64,000 bases of DNA from Panaeolus papilionaceus (GCA_015501605.1 JADNRZ010000005.1:62001-126000), one strand, 5' to 3'; numbered from the stretch's first letter, positions 13,287 through 25,289 are shown. The notes: generated by a model from the sequence alone, not told the origin. Numbers and translations: made by a program.

Positions 13287-13688
13287 CTCTGTAGCTGCGA
13301 GTCACTATTGCCACGATGTATCAAAGACATACGATTAATGAAGGAACGAATATCTTCGGGATACTGAGAGACTTACCGTGCAATTTGCCAATCGCTGAAG
13401 TGGCCCCTAAGTGCGTGTTCAGAGTCGCGGTGTCTTCGCATCATCAATCGGAGCGCAATGCCACAGCATCAAGTTCCCAGCTGTCATGCCATTGGCCTGA
13501 CAATCAAACACGAGCAAATAATCTCGGGGGAGTTAAGACAGTTGCAATTGTTAAGTAAGTACATCATGCAGGACTTGATGAAATCCATTCCGGTCTGAGA
13601 TCCGAGTGAAGGAGAATCATTATGATGGTTTTTGTTCAAGATTCATTCATTTATGAAACTGTTCTAAGTTATGCACGGATGCACCAAC
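13287..13688. other. Intergenic region; holds a copy of a family-linked flanking repeat
   Basis: The segment at about 13590-13688 (GGTCTGAGATCCGAGTGAAG through CTGTTCTAAGTTATGCACGG) matches segments downstream of other beta-sandwich copies at about 15225-15345 and 19535-19650. It marks the left edge of the tandemly duplicated unit. Nothing else was recognised. Confidence 0.55.
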
Positions 13689-15098
13689 TTGCCACCTATC
13701 TGGATAATTCTTGACAATGTCAATCCTGAGCATCATTACGAAGGCTCGTGATCCTACAGGACACTAACTCCGGAGGAGAATGGGATTGGGAATACGGGCT
13801 ATATCTTTGGAAACACGATGCATGTTGCAACAGGAACAGCAAAGCTCTCTTACTCGTTCTATGGCGCGTCTTAATCCTTATTTTGTTGTCATTTTTGTCC
13901 GGCGGCGCGCGCTGACATTCTTACAGGAACTTGGGCTGGAATTCATGGAACTATAAACCACCATAATCCTTATTATTAGTACCTGTCTTGTCGACGGGGT
14001 CAAGCAACCGGTGAACAACGGGAGAAATATACAGGCCAAAAACTACCACTTCTGTGATGTGGCACCGACGTTGGTATCTGGTACACATCAGATTGAGTTT
14101 TCCGTCGAGGTGCCGGAAGGGAAGGAATTCATATTTGACAACATAGGCTATGGGGCTTCGGAGGACGGAGACACTCGCAGCAATAACACACTGATGGGAT
14201 TTGGGGTGACAATCCACATCTAAAATATATCGGGGAATGGGAAAGGTCACAAAATGGTTACCTGATCACATTAACAATAGGTTCAAAGGTTATTGTGAAT
14301 TTTGCGGGTGCGTCAATGCTATATACCACATGAGCTTTAACGATGAACATATACCGCATGGTACACTAACTTCTATCCAAGCCCAGTCGGATGCGACGTG
14401 GATGTTAGATGCCGGAGATCGACATTCCGTTCTCATCTAGGGTCCTCAAAACTCGACTCTCGACGCCTCGATAAAAGATACGTTTCTCTTTGACGCAGGA
14501 CCAATGCCGGCAGGACGACATCAACTCGAAGTTACATACCAGTCTGGACACGGTGAAACGCCACTCTGACTTTCCTTTTTGGTTGTACAGAACGCCATGA
14601 TTCCAATTGACGGAAACCACGAAACAATGTGGCAGCGACGGTTCGGAATCCTTCTCCAGATGATGAGCCATCTATTCACCATTTTTTATATCAGACTTAT
14701 ACTTAATGGAAACTGGTTCAGGACCTTCACCTCTCGCGGCAGGCACAAAAATAGGCATCGGAGCCGGCTCCAGGCTTGTTTGTATCCTTCTTTTAGTCCT
14801 TCTCCTCTGGTTGTTTAAAAGGTGAAAGTATCACAAAACAGAGGTTCCCAAGTCCTCTTTCGCGAACCTTTCGAGGATGCTGCCTCACGAGCAGCAAATC
14901 CGCAGCCCCCCTTCAATGTGCAGCATGCAACATCTGGGAAGCGTTCCATCATGCCCATTACTAGTTAGTGCTCCAACGACCATCGCATCAGGTTTCTCGA
15001 GTGGCAGGACCCCTGCAGGACATATATTGGATGAAACGTCGAACAGAACTTTGCACAGGGCTGAGCAAAATCACCTGGATACAGTGAAGCCTAAATAG
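13689..15098 (+). pseudogene. Membrane-anchored beta-sandwich protein, tandem copy A (decayed)
   Basis: The full length aligns with the intact copy at 17963 but is broken. The start codon is TTG instead of ATG (13689-13691), the first-domain frame shifts repeatedly, and a CAG codon has become TAG at 14438-14440. The homologue of intron 3 has lost its donor (GATGATGAGCC). Conserved pieces include PPIWIILDNVNPEHHYEGS, the stretch EFSVEVPEGKEFIFDNI near 14095, QSGHGETPL, and a remnant of the membrane segment near 14765. The tail reads EQNHLDTVKPK, a shifted reading of the same DNA that encodes PPGY in the intact copy. No product is expected. Confidence 0.82.
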
Positions 15099-15601
15099 AT
15101 CTTTACTAGCTTCTCTTCGCAGTCTGCACCTGTCTTTCATGCATGGTAGCACATCAAACTAAGCAAACAATCTCTGCGGGGTTGCGTAGGTCGAAGTCGT
15201 CCAGTTACATCAGACTCAGGACTCGATGACACCCTTTCGGGTCTGTGATCCGGGGTGAAGAAGAATCTTTATGATCGCGTTTGTTTGAGAATGATTTACT
15301 TACATAAAACTGTTCTAAATATATGCACCGATGCTCCCAAGATCCTCTGTCATTCATCAAGTTATAAAAATAGATGATCGCTATACGTAAGGCAGGTATT
15401 GTGTAGATTCTCTTCAAGCCTGACCTTGGCGATGCCAACTGGGCATGCGCTGGCTAAAACAACAATGCGAGTAAACGACAGTAATGGTAGACGAGGGTTT
15501 CTCCTGCCATGGAATTCTAGGGTTCACTGCTCTACACCAGTGGCACGAAGTTGGTAGTATAGCCATCTAGTTCTCGTTTTGCATTCCATATACATATTAT
15601 C

Positions 15602-15785
15602 CTATAATTAGAATTCATAAAGCTGGCCGACAGGTCTGCAATATTGCACAACATATAGAGTATGGAGTATAGCACACGGAAGGATCGGAACCTGGCGCCC
15701 AATAATTAGAATTCATAAAACCGTCCAACAGGTCTGCAACACTGCATAATATATAGAGTATATATAGAGCATAGAGTGGTTCAGA
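15602..15785. repeat. Paired ~95-base upstream repeats of the beta-sandwich array
   Basis: Two adjacent copies share ATAATTAGAATTCATAAA, then CCGACAGGTCTGCAATATTG or close variants, then a TATAGAG run. The same paired arrangement recurs upstream of copy C (about 17628-17770) and copy D (about 20068-20245). The promoter region was therefore duplicated together with each gene. The role is unknown. Confidence 0.6.
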
Positions 15786-16074
15786 GTCTCGGGTCATAAT
15801 GTTGGATGTGCGTTTTTGCCCAGCACTGCAATGAGCGTTGATTTGAGTTGCTCCATAAATCTTGACTCCTCGTCTATCTTGGCCCTCCTTTGTTTCTTCC
15901 ATCTGGCCCCTCCGTTGTGGCAGTGGGAAGTGGCAGGGTCGTATCGTATATAATCATCACATGTGCATACAATCTCTCTACCCAATACCACCATGATCAC
16001 ACCGTAGCCGCCGTGCCTGCCTGCTCGTGTCCACCGTGCATTGACTTTTCCGAGGCTAATTTCTTGCTTGAGAG

Positions 16075-17308
16075 ATGCCACCTACCTGGGTAATTCTTGA
16101 CGATGTCAATCCAAAGCTCCATTACGAAGGCTCGTGGTCCTTCAGGCAACCAACTCCGGAGGAGAATGCGATTGGGAATACAGGTTATATCTTCGGAAAC
16201 ACGATGCACGTTGCAACAGGAATAGAAAAGCTCTCTTACTCTTTGATTGAATTTTCTGTCGAGGTGCCGGAAGGGAAGGAGTTTATATTTGACAACTTAA
16301 GCCATGGTCCTTCGGACGATACAAACACCGACAACGCGTTGATAGGCGTTGGAAATGACAATCCAAATATTCAGTACATTGGATCATGGACTGGTCACGG
16401 CGGGAATCAGATCACTTCAACAATAGGTTCAAAGGCTGTGGTGGATTTCACAGGTGCGTCATCGCTATATACCACATGTTCTCGAATAAGGATGAACATA
16501 TGCCGCGATTTTAGGCACATCAATCAAATTTTATGGCTCATTCTTCCAAGACTTGCCCCAAGCCTAGTCAAATGCGACGTGGGTGTTAGATTCCGGAGAT
16601 CCGCACTCGTTTCTCATCCAAGGTTCTCAAAACTCGATTGTCGACACCCGCGATATGCTTTTCTTTGATGCTGGAATAATACCAGCAGGAAAACATCAAC
16701 TCGAGGTTACATACCAGTCCGGACAAGGCCAAACACCCCTATGTCTATCCTTTCTGGTTGTACAGAACGCCACGTTCCCCCTTGACGGTAGCTCGCCAAA
16801 TACTACAACAATGACGACTGAGCGTTCTTCTCCCAGTGGCAATTTAAAGTCATCTATTACCGATTCAGGGCTTTCCGCAAGCGTAAAAATTGGTATAGGA
16901 ACCGGTTCCGGGTTTGTGTGCATTCTCCTTCTGATCCTCCTGATCTGGTCGTTCGGAAGGAGGAAGTATCATCAAAAGAAAGCAGGCAACCGGAAAATCA
17001 GAACAGAGGCTACCGAATGTCTCGTGCGGGAACCTGTCGAGGATGCTGGTTTACGAACACCAAGAGAGTCCCCATTCCACGCGCGGCCTGTTACATCCGG
17101 AAAGGCTTCAGTCATGCCGATCATTACCCCACCAGCAAGCATTGCATCAGGTTCTTCAAGTGACAGGACCCCTGTCGGGCGTTTATTGCAACGTCCAACA
17201 GAAGTTTGCACAGGACTGATCAACCACCTAGATACAGCGAAGTTTAAATGGAATAATACAAGCATCTCTTCTAACGTCAACCACCACGTCTCAGACAGCA
17301 GCATCTAG
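16075..17308 (+). pseudogene. Membrane-anchored beta-sandwich protein, tandem copy B (internal deletion, nonsense)
   Basis: It starts MPPTWVILDDVNPKLHYEGS and is close to copy C, but an in-frame deletion joins LSYS to LIEFSVEVPEGKEF. This removes intron 1 and the middle of the first domain. Exon 1 (16075-16453) joins exon 2 (16515 onward) across a 61-base GT-AG intron. In exon 2 the CAG of AQSN has become TAG (16565-16567). Beyond it the second domain (WVLDSGDPHS), a membrane segment (CILLLILLIWSF) and a basic cytoplasmic tail remain open to 17308. Intron 3 has collapsed to about 30 bases that are now read as coding. A one-base shift near the end turns the ancestral PPRY frame into NHLDTAK. 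The open part after the stop could in principle still be transcribed, but a full receptor-like protein cannot be made. Confidence 0.8.
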
Positions 17309-17962
17309 TCTGAGAATTACTTGGAAGTAATTCTCATGAACGGTTCAAAATTGTGCGTTGACTCAGATGCTCTCTCACTGGCCCAACAAGGTATAAAAAT
17401 AAAATGATCACCATACGTAAGGCGGCACACATTAATTCTCTTCAAGTCTGAGTTGGTCTGCTACCTGGGCATGAGCTGGCTAAACATGCAGTGGCAGCGA
17501 CAGACCGTAGTGGTGGGTGAGAAGTTCCCCAGCTTCTTATGAGATTTTAAGCCTTCACATCTCTACATCAGTGGTATGAAGTGGCTCGAATAGCCACCTG
17601 GATCTCGTTTGATCGTCCCTACATATTCTATAATTAGAATGTGCATAGAGTATGGAGTAAATAACATAGAGGGATCGGAGATTCGGAGCTTGTGCACAAT
17701 AATTAGAACTCACAAAGCCGTCCGACTAGCGGTAGCATTGCATAATACTCTATATAGAGTACCAAGTATAGCACTGGGAGAATCGGAGCCTGGGGCCATG
17801 ACGATGCCACAAGGCTGCGCATTTTTGCAAGCACTGCAATGTCGTTAATTCAAGTTTCCACTTAAATCCGAACTCCTCATCTGTCCTGGCCCTCCTTTGC
17901 TTTCTTCCATCTGTATGTTCTGTGCATTGAATATTGATCGAGCCTGATTTCTAGCTGGAGAG

Positions 17963-19432
17963 ATGCCACCTACTTGGATAATTATTGACGACATCAATCC
18001 GGGGCTTCATTACGAAGGCTTGTGGTCTTCCAGGCCGCCAACTCCGGAGGAGAATGTGATTGGGAATCTAGGCTATGTCTTCGGAAACACGATGCATATT
18101 GCAACAGGAAATGCAAGCCTCTCTTACCCTTTCAATGGCACGGCTTAACCCCCCTTTTGTTATTGTGTTTAATGGCGCTGACACACTCACAGGAACTTGG
18201 GCTGGGGTCCATGGAACTACAAACCACCGCGATCCCGAGCCATTACCAAATATTACCTGTGTCGTCGACGGGGTCAAGCAGCAAGTGAACGACGGGAGAA
18301 ATACACAGGCCAACAATTTTCACTTTTGTGATGCGAATGGGCTGTCACCTGGTGCACATCTTATCGAGTTTTCCGTCGAGGTGCCGGAAGGGAAGGAGTT
18401 CATATTTGACAACATCGACATTGGGCCTGTGGACGTAATCGGAGAAACTGGCACTGACACTGCACTGTTGGGCTTTGGATTTGACAATCCACACATTCAA
18501 TTTATCGGGGATTGGAATATGTCACAAGATGGTTACAAAATGACGTCGACACTAGGTTCGAAGGCTGTGGTGACTTTCACAGGTGCGTCAATGCTATACA
18601 CACATGCATTTTGATGATGAACACATTCCGCTATTTTAGGTACATCATTCAAATGGTATACCAATTTCTACCCAAATCTTCCCCTAGCCCAGTCAAGTGT
18701 GGTGTGGGTGTTGGATGGCGGAGATCCACAATCCGTTATCATCCAGGCTCCCCAAAACTCGACTCTCGACCCCCCAAAAAAAGACATGTTTCTCTTTGAC
18801 GCCGGATCGATGCCCGCGGGAACACATCGCCTTGAACTTACGTACCAGTCCGAAGCAAACCAAACGCCCCTAACCCTCGCCTTTCTGGTTGTACAAAATG
18901 CCACCGTCCCAGCTGACGCAGACTTGCCAAACACCACGACAGTGCCAGTGGCCACTCACAACCCTTCCACGAAAGGCGCCGGCAAGTCATAAATTCACCT
19001 TTTTTTCTAATCCAGCTTGTACTCAATAAAAACGATTCAGGTCTCGCCACAGGTGCAAAGATAGGCATCGGAGTCGCTTCCGGGCTTGCTTGCATCTCCC
19101 TGCTCCTGCTCCTTCTTTGGTCGCTCAAAAGGTGGAAGCGTCCCCAAAACAAAACGGTTAATCAGAACAGAGTACAAATCATACCTCAAGGTTTCGTTCG
19201 CGAAGCGTATGTTCCCGAGGGTGCTGCCTCAAGAACACCGATCCCACAGTCCCCGTTCAACGTGCAGCCTGTTAGGTCTGGGAAGGGTTCCATCATAACT
19301 CCCACTGCTCCGAGTCCAGCAACGGACATCACATCAGCCTCGTCAAATAGTAGGACCCCTGCAGGTCATATTTTGGGTGAAACGTTTGAGCAGCCACCTG
19401 GATACGACGAGTCCCAGATAGAGCGTTACTAG
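17963..19432 (+). CDS. Single-pass membrane protein with two extracellular beta-sandwich domains, copy C
   Basis: Four exons (17963-18137, 18193-18582, 18640-18981, 19041-19432) give an uninterrupted 432-residue frame. Introns 1 and 3 use GC donors (G/GCACGG, G/GCAAGT); intron 2 uses GTGCGT. Domain 1 runs from PPTWIIIDDINPGLHYEG to EFIFDNIDIG. Domain 2 starts NPHIQFIGDWN and includes VVWVLDGGDPQS and LELTYQSEANQT. A short Thr/Asn-rich stalk follows (NTTTVPVATHN), then a membrane helix (IGIGVASGLACISLLLLLLW), the stop-transfer sequence KRWKR, and a tail of about 100 residues ending PPGYDESQIERY. PPGY is a PPxY motif of the kind bound by WW domains of Rsp5/Nedd4 ubiquitin ligases. There is no N-terminal signal peptide; the membrane helix may serve as a reverse signal anchor. 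The family is abundant in Agaricomycetes and its function is unknown. This is the only undamaged tandem copy. Confidence 0.78.
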
Positions 19433-20443
19433 TGTGTCCCCGCAGTCTGCGTCCGTCTTTTCTACATATATGTACGTGGTAGCACATCAAACGAAGTAAT
19501 CAATCTTTGCTGGGTTGCCGAGTCGAACTTGTCCCTTCGGGTCTGCGATCCGGGAAGAAGAATTGTTCTGATGACGTTTATTTGAGAACGGCTTACATAT
19601 GTACATGGAAATTGTTCTAAATTATGCACCGACGCGCCCAAGATGCTCTTACATTCATCAGTATAGAAATAGATTGGATGAATATTTGTAGATTTTCTTT
19701 AAGCCTGACCGTGACTTCGCTATGCAAACTGACAACTCAGCTGGCTAAAAGACAGTGCGAGTGAGGGACCGTAACAGTAAGCAAGAATTTCTCCTGCCAG
19801 GGATTCAAAGTTTCACAGCCCTCCACATAAAAATAGATCATCGCTACATGACTTCTCTTCGAGCTCAGGCTGACTTGTTACGACTTCCTCGCGGTGCCAA
19901 CTGGGCACGAGCGCGCTGAACAAACATCGCCAGAAATTGACTGTAACCATAGACGAGAAGTTCTCCTGATGAGATTTTAAGGCGTCACAGCCTTACATCG
20001 TGGCACGAAGTGGGTCGAAGAGCTATCGATCTGTATCTAGTTTGAAGTTTGATATTCTATGGATACTTTATAAATAGAATTCATTCAGCCGTCTGACAGG
20101 TCTACAATGCTGTATCATACATAGAGGAACCATAGAGTATGGAGTATACCGTATGGACTCGGAAGGATCGGATCCTTGCGCCCAATAATTAGAAGTTATA
20201 AAGTAGTCCGACAGGTCTACAGTATTGCATAATACCTATATGTGGTATACAATTTAGTAGATAGCAACCTTGGATGTACGATTTTCGCGATGACTGCACT
20301 GATCAATTGTAATCGTCGTTGATCGATGATTCGAGTTGCTCCTTAAAGCTGAACTCCTCTTCTGCCTCGGCCTTCCTTTGCTTTCTTCCGTTTGTTCGCT
20401 CTGCGCATCGATTGCTTTTTGAGGCTCATTTCCTGATCGAAAA

Positions 20444-21547
20444 ATGGCACCTACCTGGGTAATTCTTGATGACACCAATCCGAACCTTCAGTACGAAGGC
20501 TTGTGGTCCTTCAGGCATCCCACTGCAGAGGAGAATGCAGTTGGGAATTTTGGGTATGTCTTCGAAGACACGTTACATGTCGCAACAGGGACTGCGAAGC
20601 TGTCTTATACTTTCCATGGCGCGTCTTGATATATGTTTTGTTGTCATTTTTGTTCTGCGCTGACCTTGTTACAGGAACTTGGGCAGTAGTCCATGGACAT
20701 GCAGACCACACGGATCCTGACCCATTACCAACCATTACCTGTCTTGTTGACGGAAAGACGCAACCAGTGGACAGCGGGAGAAACAAACACAGATCTATCC
20801 CAGGCTCAGTCAAATGTGACATGGGTGTTAGATTCCAAAGAGCCACCGCGATCCGTTCTCATCCAGGGACCTAAAAACTCGACTGTCGACACTCACGATA
20901 TGCTTCTCTTCGAGACTGGACCTTTTGCCGCAGGAAACCACCACCTCGAAGTTACGTACCAGTCCGAAGCAGGTCAAACGCCCCTAACCCTGGCTTTTCT
21001 GGTTATACAAAACGCTACCGTCCCAGCTGACTCAGACTCACCAAACACCACGACAGTGACTAGTGACAACTCAGAACCCTTCTCCGAATCATGGCAAGTC
21101 ATAAATTCACCTTTTGTTTTTATCAAATTTGTACTCAATGGAAATAGGTTCAGGCCTCGCCACAGGTGCAAAGATAGGCATCGGAGTCGCTTCCGGGCTG
21201 GCTTGCATCCTCCTGTTCCTCCTTCTCCTTTGGTCACTCAAAAGATGGAAGAATCACCAAAAGGAAGCGGGTAATCAGATTGGAACACAGGTTCCTCGAG
21301 TATTCGTTCGCGAAACTTTCAATCCAGAGGGTGCTTTCGAACGAACACCAGACCTACAGTCTCCGTTTAATGTACTCTACGGCCTGTTAGGTCTGGGAAG
21401 GGTTCCACTGGCATCATAACGCCCCCTGCTCCATCAACGGGCATCGCATCAGGATCGTCGAGTGGTAGGCTCCCTGCAAGTCATATTTTGGGTGAAAGGT
21501 CGGAGCAACCACCTGGATACAATGAGTATCACACAGAACGTTACTAG
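20444..21547 (+). pseudogene. Membrane-anchored beta-sandwich protein, tandem copy D (deleted, frameshifted)
   Basis: It starts MAPTWVILDDTNPNLQYEGL. Intron 1 again has a GC-type donor (CATG/GCGCGT). The first domain breaks off in VDSGRN and is joined by a deletion to the second domain (DLSQAQSNVTWVLDSKEP) in a different frame. That removes the end of domain 1, the start of domain 2 and intron 2. Intron 3 has a GCAAGT donor as in copy C. The membrane segment (CILLFLLLLWSL) remains, but a net 5-base gain near 21375 shifts the tail, so the terminal PPGYNEYHTERY frame (to 21547) is cut off. At least two frameshifts make it a pseudogene. Confidence 0.82.
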
Positions 21548-21649
21548 TCACCCGTCGCAGTAATACATCTAAATATACATTAACTTAGCGTATCATTCAC
21601 TTGCACTTCACCTCACTTGCCAAGTCGGTCGATGGGTATCAATGAATCA

Positions 21650-23492
21650 TCATCTGTAGCTACGAGTGTCATTATTTTTAAACCTACTGTCCGATATCAG
21701 AGAGTTCGATGCTGTACTATCCAGATTATACCCCGCAGTCATAGTACCAATCGTGCCAATAGTGGTCGTGCTTCCCACCATATCATCATTCTGCAGATAA
21801 ACAAAAGTGGGCGTCGACCTCTTGACATCACGTAGCTCCCCAGGCAGCCGTCCCGATGTCCGAGTCGCTTCAAAGGCTGTGCTGGCGGCATTAACGGGTT
21901 CTGGCATATGGTTATGGCTCCATGGGTTGCTTGAACTCGTTGAGAGATAGGTCATGTCGCCGGTAGACTCTGTCGAGCATGAACCACTGGTGGGGCCGAA
22001 GGGATTGTGAATGCTAGATGCTATGGTGGAAGTAGATGTCGTGCGGTCGCGTAGCTGGGAGTCGGTTATCGTTTCAAATTGGTATGGATGTAGACTGGGG
22101 TTCGGTAGCGGGATAGTGGAGACGGATGAAGGGTTGTATGCTAGCTGAGGAGCAAAGTTTTCTCTGCTCTCCTCGCGCGGATTAGGGTGAATGACCATAG
22201 GCCGGGATTCAAATACGGAGATCTGATCGATAAAAGGCAGCTGTTCGTGGCTAGGTTGAATGAGATTTTGACGGGAAAAGGATTTGGTGGTAGGACGAGT
22301 AGGTGAGGGAAGCAGCGCCCTTTGTCTTCGGTATCGAGCCTGTTTTCGTTTGCGATTGCATGGTCCGAAAAAGAAAGGCAAGAGGAGGAGGGCGATAAAT
22401 GCCAGGGAGACTGCCAATCCAATGCCGACTTTCGCTCCCGTTGTGAGGCCACCGCCAGAACCTGATTTGTATGAGTAAAATAAACAATATATGCACCATC
22501 CCTACACACCAGTCGATAGGCCACCCGTGTTATTTGGCGTATTCGTCCTGGTCTTGGAAATAGTCCCATCCTGCACAACGATTGAATCCAAGCTGAGCGG
22601 TACCGTGCTCGTATCACCCTTAAAAACCACCTCCAATTCATGTTCTTCATCCTTCAACTCTCCAGTCTCAAACATTAGTTGATTGTGCAAAGGAGCGGGA
22701 TTGTCTGCTTGCTGTTTGCCCACAATAAAAGACTGCGGTATAAAACCGTCAATTGCCCATGTCCCTGTTGATTCTAGTCGAGGATATGAGGGGTAATATG
22801 CTCCATACCACTGAAGAGAAGTTCCTTGAAGAATATTGAGTGAAAGACTGCTGAAATGTTGCGCAGAATATACCTGTGAACTTCAATGTCGCTTTTGACC
22901 CAGTCACCTGCGTCAACTTTGCAGTCCGATCGTCAGACGACTTCCAAACCCCCTCATATTGGATATCCGGGTGATCGCTACTATATGCCAGAACCACTTT
23001 TTCAAGAGTCGCATTGTGAAGTGGCCTGTATTGGAGTCTGTCAAACAGGAGGCTGCTCCCTTGTGGCACGTCGGCACTGAACTCTATGGTGTGCAGTGTA
23101 GAAATTGAAAGATCTCGCGCATCGCAGAAACAGTGGTTGTTGGTATTCTTGCTGCGCCCGTCGTCAACGACCTGCTGTATCCCGTCCACGATGCATGTTA
23201 CTGAAGCGATAGGATCAGACTTTTGGTGGTTTACAGTCCCAATAATTTGTGCTCGTGTCCCTGCATCATCGGGAATTAACACCTGCATTGTTGGCGCTGG
23301 TTAAATGACTGGCTGGAGCTCACCATTGAAGGTATATGATACTCTCGACTTGCCAGATGCGTTGTGGAGAGTGTTCTGGAAGACAGAACCCCAATTTCCT
23401 TGTCGATTCAGATCTGGGGTTGCCAGAATTGATGACCATGTGCCCTCGTATTGAAGTGCGGGTGCGGTGTCATCGAGAATAACCCAGGACAT
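21650..23492 (-). CDS. Single-pass membrane protein with two beta-sandwich domains, copy E
   Basis: This is a divergent, intact family member facing the tandem array. Joined exons read MSWVILDDTAPALQYEGTWS, then domain 1 with CIVDGIQQVVDDGRS and EFSADVPQGSSLLFDRL. Domain 2 starts HPDIQYEGVWKSS and includes WYGAYYPSYPRLES and ELEVVFKGDTST. A Thr/Asn/Gly stalk follows, then the membrane segment VGIGLAVSLAFIALLLLPFFF with CNRKRKQARYRRQ after it. The cytoplasmic tail of about 220 residues is rich in Ser and Thr and ends NDTRSYR. Unlike copies C and D its introns have GT donors (AATG/GTGAGC; ACTG/GTGTGT), and it lacks PPxY. Cysteines in domain 1 are conserved with copy C. The ATG at 23492 matches the paralogues; a TTG 15 bases upstream is not needed. 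Confidence 0.8.
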
Positions 23493-23647
23493 GGAAAGTA
23501 CCCTCAACTAGCGTAGAGTACGCTGCAAAATTACGGGTCTGGGTCTGTGCCAACAGAGAGGAGGGGTGGGGATGTCAACAGTGGCCCGGGGGAAGTCTCA
23601 CAAGGTTTGTGGAAATGGCAAGCGGAGAAGGTGATTGAATTCAGTTA

Positions 23648-23997
23648 CAGTCGTTTGCATATTGTTTTGCACACAACAATTTCTAAAATCTTGTTTATTT
23701 GGATATTGATTGACACCTATCCAGGGTCATCGTCAGCAGAGCCCTGATGAAATGCTTCGTCCAACTCAATCCTCGAGAGACTCAGGTTAGTAAATGCCTA
23801 ATATACTTCACAAAAAGGTAGGATAGTAACCTACATGGGCTACAAACGACAAAAAGTGAGGCAGTTAAATGCTTCTGGTGAACAGAAGGCGAGAGGCAAA
23901 TGCCCCTATCGAGGAGATGTGACGTTCGGCATCATTTAAAACACGACCAAGCAAGATTTTAAAAATATTGTTGTGCAAAACAATATGCAAACGACTG
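23648..23997. mobile_element. Tc1/mariner-type MITE, 350 bases
   Basis: The termini are long inverted repeats starting CAGTCGTTTGCATATTG and extending, with small differences, over about 45 bases to AAAATCTTG. They are flanked by TA on both sides (23646-23647, 23998-23999). TA duplication and a CAG-start terminus fit the Tc1/mariner superfamily. The interior has no coding capacity, so it is non-autonomous. Confidence 0.82.
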
Positions 23998-23999
23998 TA

Positions 24000-25289
24000 G
24001 GGCATGAAACGACAGAGATGCCATGATGCGCGAGCCCTTCACAGCCTGCATTCATATGTAGTAAGAGTCTGAATCCAGTGTGGCTGTTCAAGTCGAGGCA
24101 TCAACGCAACAAACCGCGCCGGAGAGTTGCGATTGATACACAACCAAGATGACAACGCTCCTGGATTCGAGTGACCCTGAGAGTGAGAGTCAGGGGTCTT
24201 ACAGTTAAAAACCGTCGCTGGGGTTATGAGTATTTTTTGGCTCATGATGTGCACGTGCATCAACTGGGGGATCACCCAGAAAATCGCAAAGTTTGTAGCA
24301 ATAAAGATGCATTATCCGAGTCCAAGTAAAGCATATCCTCTCGATCGCCACGATACAATCACGATTCCTCATTTCCAGTGCCCATATGGATCACAATATC
24401 TAGTGAGACACACTCCGTGATGTACTAAGCTCCCATAAGGATCCGAACTGAAAGGTGTGATACTAATACGCACCTACTGAGTGTCGTCCAAGACCGAGTG
24501 ATCCACCACTCACAAGTGATATATACACATATAGAACAGGGCATCAATTGAGGCCTCAAGGTCTCACCGACAACACCAAAGGAGTTGATAGAGCGTAACA
24601 ACCCATGTGCTGAGCGCTAGACACCCGACTATTCAGCTTTTACACGCTCTCATCTCATTTCGTCAAACACCTTACCTTGTTTAATATGACTTCTGATCTT
24701 AGAGTAACCGCGTTATCTTACTTTACGAATACCGCCAATCCCCGAGCGCTTGAGTGATAACTCCTGTTTCATCCTCTATCCCTGGATATGAGTGAGTTGT
24801 ACCAACAGGCAGCAAAGCTCATTCTTAAGAGTCCCCTCTGTCTATGCTGGCTTTCTAGCTGCACCTGCGCTCTTTTTTATTTTCATGGTTTTTTGAAAGC
24901 GACTTGCAGACGATTTATGATTTGCTCAATGTTGTGAAAAATTTAAGATAAATCCCTTGTAATTGTTGTTTGCAGAGTTGACCTTAATCAATGGCCTGTA
25001 TTATGCATGGATGAAATATACTTTTGAAAGAAAAAAAGCTCAACTGCCTGTTCAGTATGTGTTTCCTGTCAAGTCTCAGTCCCCAAGCTGACAAAAGTCT
25101 CGTTGACCCTGAAACCAAAGTTACCAACGGCTTAGCGAAATAGTCACAAACAACAACACGATCATGTGACAAAGGCATTTACTTAATTGGACAATGTGTG
25201 GCATTGTTTGTTTAGGCAGATACCATTTAGATCCTCAACCCCTCGCATTTACTCTATCTTTACAACCACATCGAAATTTATTCCAAATA
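24000..25289. other. Intergenic region upstream of the HMG-box gene
   Basis: No reading frame with recognisable features was found. The last 300 bases must contain the HMG gene promoter. An in-frame ATG at 25194 would add 32 residues rich in hydrophobic and His residues. I prefer 25290, where a charged, HMG-protein-like N-terminus begins. Confidence 0.5.

Noticed and set aside
16583..17308. Independent gene starting after the TAG in beta-sandwich copy B
   Set aside because: It begins within a domain at a non-ATG codon. It is the downstream part of a gene broken by nonsense.
25194..25289. Upstream in-frame ATG of the HMG-box gene
   Set aside because: The extra 32 residues have leader-like composition with no family support. 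The ATG at 25290 gives a typical charged start. Not excluded without cDNA.
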